From the NCBI GenBank assembly GCA_010093605.1, contig MU004203.1, positions 24,156-88,155 on the forward strand: a DNA stretch of 64,000 nucleotides. Reading direction: 5' to 3'. The notes under the pieces were generated by a model, which was not told the DNA's origin, did not search any database, and worked only from the letters and a program-made list of their open reading frames with translations. Origin of the DNA: Lophium mytilinum. Taxonomy: Eukaryota; Ascomycota; Dothideomycetes; Mytilinidiales; Mytilinidiaceae. Numbering within the stretch: position 1 is the stretch's first letter; every line of letters begins with the position of its first letter. The position numbers and the translations under genes are program-made. Below are positions 35,885 through 44,776 of the stretch, piece after piece.

Positions 35885-36305
35885 CACCAGTGTCGCTGTC
35901 GCCGTCGCCAGTCGCCGTCGCCGTTGCCGTTGCCGTGCCGGAAAGGAAAGGGAAAAGGAAAGGGAGGACGTACCTTGGAGTTGCCCACCCACCCACCGAA
36001 AAGTGAGAAGAAGTTGTTGTCGCCAGTCGCCGTCGCCGTTGCCGTGCCAAAAGAAAACAGAAAGGAAAAAGGGACGTACCTTGAAGAAGCCCACCCACCC
36101 ACCAAAAGAGTGAGAAGAAGTTGTTGTCGCCAGTCGCCGTCGCCGTGCCGTGCCATGATGCGCAAAGAGAACAAAAAGGAAAGGGGACGTACCTTGAAGA
36201 AGCCCACCCACCCACCAAAAGAGTGAGAAGAAGTTGTTGTCGCTAGTCGCCGTTGCCGTTGCCGTTGCCGTGCCAGAACATGAAAGAAAATGAGACGTAC
36301 CTGTC
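35885..36305. repeat. Tandem repeat, about 110-bp unit, about 4 copies
   Basis: The units start near 35,892, 36,014, 36,121 and 36,235. Each has a CGCCAGTCGCCGTCGCCG block, a GACGTACCTTGAAGAAGCCC block and a CCCACCCACC run. The similarity between units is high. Three minus-strand frames remain open across the array, so open frames here are not evidence of coding. A related single unit lies at about 58,880-58,975. Confidence 0.75.
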
Positions 36306-38700
36306 ATGGAGGAAGTCGATGGTGAAGATGCATGGTGATGAAGGTGACCGAAGATGGTGGAGGAGAAAGGTGATGGAGAAAGGTGATCGAGGAAGATGGA
36401 TGAGGATGGTTGATGAGGAAGGTTGTTGTTGGAGGAAGGAACGAAGGCGGACCCGGCTCTTATACGAAAAACGGCAGGCGCCAATCGAGTGATGACTCAT
36501 CAGCGCTAGACAGTTTAACCGGGGGCAGTTTAATCGTGGCAGGCGCCACTGGAAGGTGCAGCGTGTGTAGCGTAGCCGGGAGCTTTAGGTGCCGTGTCAT
36601 GTGATTTTTATCTGGGGCAATGCTTTTTCGCAGTGCCCAGGCCACCAGCTATTGGGACTAGTTGCCTTCTCTGCCGTAGGGGACTCTGAAATGCATTGGA
36701 GTCAGAGGGAAGTGATAGTAATGCCTCGACCGCAAGCAGGTTGTGCTCACGTGCTCGGCCTTTTATCCCCTTATCACTGAGAAGCGTAAAAGGTACTCCT
36801 GCCAAGTATTCAAGGGGTAGCATCACAGGCCCTGGACTCGACAAGATCTAGCATGTACAATCCACGGTCTCGTGGTCTGACTGCGGCGTCGATTTGGTCG
36901 CATCACTGCGGCATTACAGTCAAGCGCCAAAGAGCGGGCTATGGCTTAAAGACGCCCGGCGGCACCCAGATACGCCAAGTAACACAATGTAGTATTTGCC
37001 GTTTTTATCTAATGCTTCCTATAATCCGAGCTATAAAGGTAATACGGCCGCGCGCCATTCTCCGAGTGGAAGAGATATTCGAGCGACGACGCATGCCCCT
37101 GTTTATCTAGAAAGACAAAAGCCCGCCGTGAGGCACCATTGTAACATGGTAGCGTTCGTGATTCCAACTGTAGCCTCACACAGCCACTGGGAAAAACCCC
37201 TAGCTATGCAACATAGATGAACGGGGCGGTGGGGTCTGTCACTGCAGAGCTACTCGTCGCCCAACCACAACCATAGCACAATGTTGGGACGGAAGCGTCG
37301 CCAAAACTGCACAGACTGTCACCAGGAGCCTGCTGATATCGTTCCCTCAAGATTGCATGACCATTGGCTAGTCTGGCTGGATAGAGAGCCGGGTTGCCAA
37401 AGTGGGACAGACTTCATTTTCAAAGCCAGCGGCTGGCCGAATCGCGGATGTCCGTCTCGCCAAAGGCTTCAGCAACACCCTCCCCTCGCCCACATCGTGT
37501 GCATCCACTCCTATCTCTTTCGCCCTCAAAGCTGCGCGTTTCTGTGCTAAGTGGTCTCGTTGCGCCCTTCGTTCCTCTGCTAGTCGCAGCGACCGCTCTG
37601 CGCAAGCTGCGTCACATCGTCTCGTTTCTCCAGCTGTCAGATCTGTTGCAAATGTAGAAAACCTTCGAATGTAGTACCTACACCGGAATCTCCACACCTC
37701 GCAAGCGATCCTACGTCTCCTCTACGTCATGTCGTCCTCCTGCCGTTCATACCATAGCCAGACACAATGGTGGAGAGCGCGGTGCAGAATCTTCAGACTG
37801 GGACGGCTTCTTCATCATCATGATGTTCGGTTTGCGTAGGCCAGGCTCTCTCTAGACTACCATGTCCCCAAAAGCATTGCTGACACACTGTGGAGCAGTA
37901 GGATTTCTGCCAAACTCATTGCGGAACTCAATTACGCCATGGGGGTCCCCACGAATTCCTCCCTCCTTCTCCTACACGAGTCATTCAGGTAACAAGGAGC
38001 CAGGTCGCATCTCAAAAGAAGACGCTCTTTTCATACGCCTTGGCCTCCATTCTCCCCTTTTCGCGACCTGCGACTAGGCCTCCAGAAGCGCGCTGCCTCT
38101 GTCCTCAGACAAAGGGATCGAAAAGCTCCCCTGGGCAAGGAGTGATGGCACAAGTTTGACCTCGTCATGAAGAAGACTGGGGACGTTGCGGGCTCAGGGG
38201 TATAGCAGTGCAGTGTCGTGAGACGCTCTGGCAAGACCGTCCTAGAGGCTCACGATGTGGCCATAGTCAAGTCCGAGAGCGGATCAATCAGGTAGTTGGC
38301 ATCATGCATAAAGAAGGCCCGTTCCAGAATCGTTCAAGATGTCTGTCTGATGCATCCGTCCCTCGAAGCTAGTAGGCTCTGACCTCGTCTTTGATGCTCG
38401 AATTATGGTCTAGGGGCGACTTCATTATGTGTTGGCTGGCCGCCGAGTAGCAAGACGAGATCTTCCAATTGAAACCTCTAGACATTACACTGACTGAGAA
38501 CTCGTAACGAGAGTCTTTTCGAGGCGTACTGGAGTGCCTCATAGCTACCCTTGCTGCTGCAGGAGTAGCGTGACTGATTGAATATTCAAAGTCACCTTTC
38601 CCCAACGGATGAAGCAACGAAAGAGCGATACCACTCTGGGGCTTATTACTGGATAGTCTGACGCTGGAGTGTAGAGTGCCTGCTGTTCGCGTTAGCGTGT
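36306..38700. other. No recognisable gene
   Basis: Short frames occur on both strands. A minus-strand frame at 37,368-37,697 has an Arg/Ala-rich helical stretch (AERSLRLAEERRAQRDHLAQ) but no domain. A minus-strand TATAAGAG near 36,456-36,463 lies upstream of the 110-bp array in that orientation. Confidence 0.35.
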
Positions 38701-38874
38701 AAACAACTTGGCATGGACTACAAAAATCTCTTGCCCTCTTCCTCCTCTTCTTCTCCCAACACCAACAAAAGCCAACGCCGCCCGCGCCCACAAGACCCAC
38801 GCCCGCGCCCAACAAGCCAAAGAAGAAGCCAAAGAAGAAGAAGATGGCCGGCCCGGCCAAGAAGAGGGCCGCTG

Positions 38875-39100
38875 CCCTCGCCGCCGCCCCCACTCCCCCC
38901 TCCTCCTCTCCCTCCTCCTCCTCCGCCGGCTCCTCCGGCTCCTCCACCGCCTCCACCACCTCCACCGCCCCCACCTCCACCACCTCCTCCTCCGCCTCCT
39001 CCACCGCCTCTCCCCCTCCGCCTCCCCCCGCCCCGCCCAACACCCCCACCGGCTCCCCTCCCCCTCCCTCCACCCCCGTCGCCGTCGCCACCACCTCCTA
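38875..39100. repeat. Pyrimidine-rich (CCN)n tract
   Basis: About 225 bp of almost pure C/T with CCT, CCA and CCG triplets on the plus strand. All three plus frames and one minus frame stay open because of the composition. A real proline- or serine-rich gene cannot be excluded: a possible donor (ATGTGAGT) follows at about 39,119 and an acceptor (CTCCAG) at about 39,202, but the joined frame ends at once. Confidence 0.6.
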
Positions 39101-39689
39101 GTGTGCTCCTTATTCTGATTATGTGAGTCTTACTGCACGAAGCGTGGTCTTTTCGGCCTCGAAAAGGTAGAGAGAACTCACACTAACGATCACTTTCTCC
39201 AGTATTATGCCCTAAAGGACCCTTACTCAACATTCCTACCTTAATGTCTAATGATAATACCACCTTATTGGGTGCGGTATCCTCGGACATCAAGGCCTTC
39301 CGGCCTTGAACGCCTCCTGGTTCCTTGATCTTCATGTTCGGCAACATTACTGGATAGTTCGACTTCGTGGAGGCACGTACTTTCTTCCGGATCATTGTCG
39401 GTATCCTCGGACATCATGTCCTGTGCCGGTTCTCCCTTTCCATCGACGAGACCGTTGTCGCCTCTATCTTCTCGGACACCTTCCACTTTTGCCAGCCCGT
39501 CACCACCGTCTGAAGGCTCTCGGAGTGCCAGAATTGATCCGAACTCAATGTCAAAGACGTCAACTCTCAGGTTTCACTTCGGCACATCGGATCAGCTTAA
39601 TTCGAATGTGAGTCTCCCGCACTATTCAAGCCATCCACGTGAACTGACTGTGTCCTAGTCTCCGCCATTCGCTGCTCATCTTGCTGGTA
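39101..39689. other. Non-coding or decayed sequence with a small internal duplication
   Basis: GGTATCCTCGGACATCA occurs at about 39,279 and 39,400 with related surroundings. I see no convincing gene. Confidence 0.35.
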
Positions 39690-40095
39690 TTCTGCCACTG
39701 TCTGGAGACCTCCGAAGCCTCGCAAAAAATCGTTCTCGATGTCATGATCAGCACCACTCGCATCGTACACCAAACCTTTGCGAACTCTTTGCGCAGACTC
39801 GCCACACTCTGGGCGTCTCCAAAGCTCCACAGACGATCAGCATTCGATGTTACTGTTGCCGCAAACCAAATTGCATACACGGTGTGCGAGCTTGCGACGT
39901 TGATGCCACTGCCTGATGACCTCCGAAGCCTCGCCTTCGGTCATCACACAATGCCACGACTGGCACAGCTCAAACCACTCTTCGACGGTTCCTCCAAAGC
40001 TCCGCGGACGAGCATGGCTCCATGCTGCAGCCACTTTTCAGATTGCACCAAGGCAAGCAGAACGAGCCTGAAGTCTGATGGCATTGGCTAACAAT
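39690..40095. repeat. Direct tandem duplication, about 205-bp unit, two copies
   Basis: Copies starting at about 39,696 and 39,903 share GCCACTG(T/C)CTG, GACCTCCGAAGCCTCGC, CACCA and TCTCCAAAGCTCC-type blocks in the same order. A 136-codon plus frame runs through both, but its codon content gives no domain. Confidence 0.55.
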
Positions 40096-40880
40096 CTACA
40101 AAGCTTCACACCCAACCGTCGTCGATGCCACAACTGGCGCCGTTCAGATTAGAGACGACGGCTCACTATCATGGAGCAGACGCTTCACTCTCTTGAAGAC
40201 AACACCTCACTTTCTTCCAGAGGACACTTCACTATCTTGGGTTGGACCAGGAGTAATGGACCGATGGCAGGCTTGTGTGTTGGTGAGCTTCACACTTTCT
40301 TGGAGTGCCTACTCGATTTCTCAGCTCAGACTTGGGTCGTGTTGGTGAGTTGTCAGAGGACAAAGATCGGCAGACTTTGGAAGAGCCTTAGAGGTGAAGG
40401 ACTCCGCGAGGCCTGGAGAGTTGCATCAGAGCGCATTGTACAAGGCAATCAGTTTTAGAGAATCGGGAAAGGCAGCCAGCAACTCGTTCACAAATCACAA
40501 TGCACCTCAAGCAACACAATTGATCCCGTGATGATTCACAATGCACATTACACCGCTCTCCGCCGGCTTTGATAGTGAATTTCTGCTCCCTGCATTACTC
40601 TATGTCCACGTGATCCTCAACGTCACACGTCCATGATAACTTTCTCCCGCTGCTCTCCCGGAACCTCAACTCCCCCACGTATTCCACCGCCCATCCGAGA
40701 CTCCATCTTCGAGCGTATCGCCCACCAACACAGATACACGAAACTGCCTTTCGAAGACACGTCTCTGCAAGCAAAGACTGCATTCCCTACCACCACCTTT
40801 CGAACCATTCTCGACTCCTTCCCACCCTCCTTCCCCACGCCGCAATACAAAGCTACACACCGGCCTCTATCGCTCTCAAC
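40096..40880. other. Intergenic, leader side of the next gene
   Basis: The last 250 bases are C-rich and resemble the 5' leaders of fungal genes. A frame at 40,633-40,926 overlaps the next start in a different phase and is probably incidental. Confidence 0.4.
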
Positions 40881-42209
40881 ATGTCCTCCTACACAAACCT
40901 CGCCGACAAAGCCACGACCGATATGAACATCGTCGCCGATGTCAAAGTTGTGGCGCAGCGCGAGAGAATCGCCGTCAAAGCCGACCTCAGCGAAGCAAAC
41001 TCCAACAAGCCGATGGACAACGGACCCATCGATCGAGTCTCCGACACCCATACTTCCTTTCACAATGCTGCAGAAGATGATCTCGGCAATCCATTCCCCG
41101 GAGAAGACGACACTACCTTGGTGGAGAAGGAAGATATAACGTCATCGGATATTTACACTGCTGGGCTGGACAAGACATTCGACAAGAATTTCGGCAGCGA
41201 AGAATTCGTGAAGTCTGCCGGGCTGAGCATAATTGCTCCACCCCGCGGACGTGCCAAATCCATCCTCCGAAGCCCTTCTTGGATCGTCACAGAAAACGAA
41301 TCAACCTCTTCGCGACCATCTGCATCGATCCCAGTCACCCCCATCGCTCGCTCGACTAGCAACGGCACGCCTTCGAAGAAACGAAAGCGAGTCTCCTTCC
41401 ACGAGTCTGCCACCGTCGTCCACATCGATCGCACGGACGTGACGGAAGTTGAACAATTGCCGGTGGACAAGTTGGGTGTCCGGAGCGGCCATTTCCTTAA
41501 ACATCAGTGCGTAGAATTGCCCGAAGAGATACGGGAGCGGGTCAAGCGTGCTAGGGACCGTTCACCACATCCTGTTCTCCAAGCACAGCGCTTGCGCGAG
41601 GAATCAACGCTATCGAATGGGGAACGGTCACTTCCAACCTCGATGGCCATAGCGCACCGAGAGACGCTTTTGGATGAAACACCTCTTGATACACCGCAAA
41701 AGCGTCGTAGGATGCGGTCACCAGCTCCCTCACCCCCCACACCGTCTTCCTTTGGCCCTTTAAAGGATGAATCCTTTACAGAAGCGTCACACAGAGGTCG
41801 ACCAAAAGGCCTGCCGAGCGACATTCGTAAGATGATAGTACCAAAGCTACAGCCACCTCGTCCGTCCAAGCGGGTAACAGACCCCAAGAAGCGTCGCGCA
41901 CAATCCGTTGTTCTGACGACTCCGGCCAAACACCCGTTCGAGGGCCCACTCGGCGTAGGGCCAGATGGCAACCCTATTGCTCCGGCCCCACTCCAGAACG
42001 CGATGAACGAGCTGCACGAGGCGCAACATACGTACGAGGAGGCCATGAAGACGCTAGAAACTGCGAAAGACATGAAGAAAAAGGCCACGGAGAGGGCCCT
42101 CAACGAGCTGAAAGTTGCGCACGAGGCGTACGGTGAGCCACAGAATGGCTTCTACTACCCTCTGCGTACGGATCTGGTTGATAATGTTGACATGAGCGAT
42201 GACGAGTAG
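40881..42209 (+). CDS. Disordered fungal protein with a PP1-docking KRVSF motif
   Basis: This is a single-exon frame of 442 residues starting at ATG 40881. I do not recognise the family. Residues 1-330 are rich in Ser, Thr, Pro and charge with no evident fold. Two details stand out. A basic cluster with an RVxF-type protein phosphatase 1 docking motif (SKKRKRVSFHESATVV, near residue 165) follows a RAKSILRSPS segment, an arrangement found in chromatin-associated PP1 regulators. Second, a helical, probably coiled-coil segment (about 375-425, NELHEAQHTYEEAMKTLETAKDMKKKATERALNEL split by no break) ends in an acidic tail. Possible nuclear signals are KKRKR and QKRRRMR. A phosphatase-targeting role is inference from the motif alone. 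Confidence 0.7.
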   Translation: MSSYTNLADKATTDMNIVADVKVVAQRERIAVKADLSEANSNKPMDNGPIDRVSDTHTSFHNAAEDDLGNPFPGEDDTTLVEKEDITSSDIYTAGLDKTFDKNFGSEEFVKSAGLSIIAPPRGRAKSILRSPSWIVTENESTSSRPSASIPVTPIARSTSNGTPSKKRKRVSFHESATVVHIDRTDVTEVEQLPVDKLGVRSGHFLKHQCVELPEEIRERVKRARDRSPHPVLQAQRLREESTLSNGERSLPTSMAIAHRETLLDETPLDTPQKRRRMRSPAPSPPTPSSFGPLKDESFTEASHRGRPKGLPSDIRKMIVPKLQPPRPSKRVTDPKKRRAQSVVLTTPAKHPFEGPLGVGPDGNPIAPAPLQNAMNELHEAQHTYEEAMKTLETAKDMKKKATERALNELKVAHEAYGEPQNGFYYPLRTDLVDNVDMSDDE

Positions 42210-42494
42210 GCGCCTCTTTGCGGTCTTTTACTTGATGTTGTTACAATTGGCGGAACATTTCCCCCCAAGATGGGTGGTATGCCGCGACTTCTGTCAAATT
42301 TACTTGAAATTGAAGATATGTGGACATTTTTAGTGGAAGAATGAGTGGTTCTTCTGTCATTTGGAACGAGTTCGAAAGACTAGGCGTTTGCTGGGACTAG
42401 GCTGCAGTATTCTCAAATTGAAGCATATTTTTCTACTGTCTGCGATGTGACATGGTGACTTGAGGAGCTCCTGGGCACTGCACGACCTTGCTAT
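42210..42494. other. 3' flank of the preceding gene
   Basis: This is AT-leaning sequence after the stop codon, presumably containing the 3' UTR. No further gene is seen. Confidence 0.4.
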
Positions 42495-43140
42495 AAATGT
42501 CTATTGCAGATGGTTACCGCCGTTAGAGTGACTTCAGCGTATTCAAATCTATTTGAGAGCATGTTAAGTTCTTGAGGGTGTGAATCGAAAGATCGAGATG
42601 CACAGTCGCTCGTTACCGTTGGGGGAGCTTCAACGTATCTAAATTTATTCTGGAGGATGTTAATTTCTTAAGGACATGAATTGAAAAGTTTGAAAACCAC
42701 CGTTGCTTGTCACCGTTAGAGGTGGTTCGACGCATCCAGATTTTTTAGGATGGATGTCAAATTCTTAAGAGCATAGATTGAAAAAATGAGAGATTGCGGT
42801 TGCTTGCCGCCGTTAGAGGTACTTCAACGCATTCGACATTTTGAAGGGTAAATGTAAGATCCCCAATAGCTCGAACTGAAGCAGTCAAAAAGCACAGTTG
42901 TTTACCGCCGTTAGAGGCGCCTTAGCGCACTCAATATTTTCTGACAGGATGTTAAGTTCTCGAGGGCGTGAACTCAATACACGGTAAAGTATGGTTGCTT
43001 GCCACTGTTGGAGGTACTTCAGCGCCTTTATATATTCTCTAAGAGATGTCAAGTTCCCGAGAGCTCAAATTAGGGACATTCTACAAGTGGGCGGTCCGCC
43101 CCCTTGCCGCTATCTATAGTACTTCAGCACCTTATCGGCT
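42495..43140 (+). repeat. Tandem repeat, about 97-bp unit, 7 diverged copies
   Basis: The anchor CCGTTAGAGG(T/C) recurs with its G at 42522, 42618, 42715, 42812, 42910, 43007 and (weaker) about 43,111, giving spacings of 96-98 bp and a last interval of about 104. Each unit also carries ACTTCAGCGCATTC, an AT-rich middle with GATGTTAAGTTCTT, and GGGCGTGAATTGAA. It is non-coding. Confidence 0.8.
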
Positions 43141-43384
43141 TCAGACAGATTATTCCGAGATGTTGCTAATTTGCAGTGGACCCTGCGATCGCGGTTGAAG
43201 GGCGCCCTAAACCAGGTCACTTGCCTGCAAAACTTGGGATGACGTTGGGCAGTCTGAGATATACTCCGTGATGAGATCTACAGGGCAGGCGAGGTGAGGT
43301 CAAGGCATGCATGCAGTATGCAATACTAGACCGTAAATTTCAATATACCAATCCAGTACTGCTGGACTTATGTTTTGTTCGCTC

Positions 43385-43770
43385 AATGCAGCTGTAAGGG
43401 GTGGCCCAACTAGTAGGTGTGGAACTATCTAAAAGGTAGCCCTGACATCCACTACGTTGACCTTGACATTGATACCGCTACCGCCATCATGGACCATAAA
43501 GCTGGACACACATATTTATCACAGCTTGAGTTCTATCCTGCTCGCTCGACGCCACTGTAAGGGGTAGCTCGGCTTGCAGGTGTATAATCATTCAAAAGGT
43601 AGCCTGATATCAACTGCATCGAGCTATACGTTGTGTTTCTACTACAGTACTGGGACTATATGTCTAGCACGCAGATCAACCGCTGCATGGCTCATGTTCC
43701 GCTCACTCAATACCACTGTAAGGGGTAGCGTGGCTACTAAGCAGCCAGTCAGTCAAGAGATAGCCTAATC
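43385..43770 (+). repeat. Tandem repeat, about 160-bp unit, 3 copies
   Basis: The anchors GCTGTAAGGGGTGGC (about 43,391), CACTGTAAGGGGTAGC (about 43,553) and CACTGTAAGGGGTAGC (about 43,713) are each followed by a GTAGCCTGA(T/C)ATC-type block. The array runs into a copy of the dispersed repeat also found at 20.8-20.96 kb. Confidence 0.6.
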
Positions 43771-43799
43771 TCCGCTGCTTGAAACTCAACATCATCTTG

Positions 43800-43860
43800 G
43801 ATCTTCAGAATACTGTGGGGGTACCCCAAGCAGTGGTGAGCGAGTGTCCGCTGAAGGTGA
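43800..43860 (+). repeat. Dispersed repeat end (GGGGTACCCC-CAGTGG)
   Basis: GGGGTACCCCAAGCAGTGG at 43,817-43,836 matches the copy at 20,925-20,943 and the other dispersed occurrences. Confidence 0.5.
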
Positions 43861-44031
43861 AGTCGTCCCGTATCGGCATCCCGTTGACGGGCCGGAGTTG
43901 GCCTAGCGCCGATCTGACGGCTCGGATTTTGCTCAACCCACACTCCATTTTTTTGACAGTCCTCTCCTCTCCGTCACCTTCGCACCAACATCGTCACCAC
44001 AACTACACATCTTACACCATCATCTGCCAAT

Positions 44032-44776
44032 ATGGCCAAAGTACTCTCAATCATCATCAGGGCTCAGCCCCCAAACCCCGCCATTCCCGCCCGCCTCGTG
44101 CCCAAACCTCAACACCGCGTGAACTTGCCACCCTCCGTGGCAGCCACTGCCACAGCGAGGCTCTCTCATGGGCCATTCAGGCCCAGCGCAGCCTTCGCCA
44201 GCTGGCCAGAGCTTGTGGGGTTGTTTGGACAGTGGTGGAAGAAGTGAGCGCGACCTGCTGGTATGTCTTTGCATCCCTTCATCGATGCGGACCGTCTCCG
44301 TGTTGACACAAGCTCTAACCCCTCATAGGCGGGAGATTCCCCACGACGTTGAACCCGACGACTGGGGCGTTCAGGTAGGTAATCTCTTCTAAGCAGACAC
44401 ATATTCCTATCACGCCCTGCCTTACTATGATGATTGACACGTACATACGACATCCGATAAGCGGCATTCCGTAAGGATTGTAGCTATGTGGATTAGAAAG
44501 TGTCGGGCGGTCTGAGTTCAATGGCTTCGTCCTCTCGCAATCAATCTCCATTTCGGCAGCACACAGTGGCTAACTGCGAGAATTTCTAGGCAGGACGGCT
44601 CGCCACCCTCCTACAACCGCCGCAAGACCGCTGGTCCCACTCGAGGCCTATCCTTGACTGAGTTCGACTCTGCCATTGAGGAGATGGAAGATCAGATGGA
44701 GGAACTCTCTGCCTACAGATGCTACAGCGAGCATGCCGTTGGTCTCGGCGCCGGCCGTCTGACAATACCTCGTTAG
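44032..44776 (+). CDS. Small unrecognised three-exon protein
   Basis: I predict exons 44032-44243, 44329-44374 and 44594-44776, giving 146 residues. Intron 1 (85 nt) runs from GTGAGC to CTCATAG with CTCTAAC upstream. Intron 2 (219 nt) runs from GTAGGT to GGCAG with a GCTAAC branch site. Each splice preserves the frame: QWWKK|REIPHDVEPDDWGVQ|DGSPPSYNRRK. The N-terminal 30 residues are basic and hydrophobic-leaning (MAKVLSIIIRAQPPNPAIPARLV) and might target mitochondria. The C-terminal part is a short acidic helix (LTEFDSAIEEMEDQMEELSAY). A pyrimidine-rich leader and an AATATGG start context precede it. I know no family for it. Confidence 0.5.

Noticed and set aside
35618-36484. 288-codon minus frame with repeated HGNGDGDW segments
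   Set aside because: It is the translation of the 110-bp tandem array; other frames are open too.
36758-36767. GCCTTTTATC, matching the U5 snRNA loop-1 consensus
   Set aside because: The flanks do not form the long U5 stem and no Sm site follows downstream.
38369-39094. 241-codon minus frame rich in Gly and Glu
   Set aside because: Its length comes from the pyrimidine tract on the opposite strand; no domain, and competing frames are equally open.
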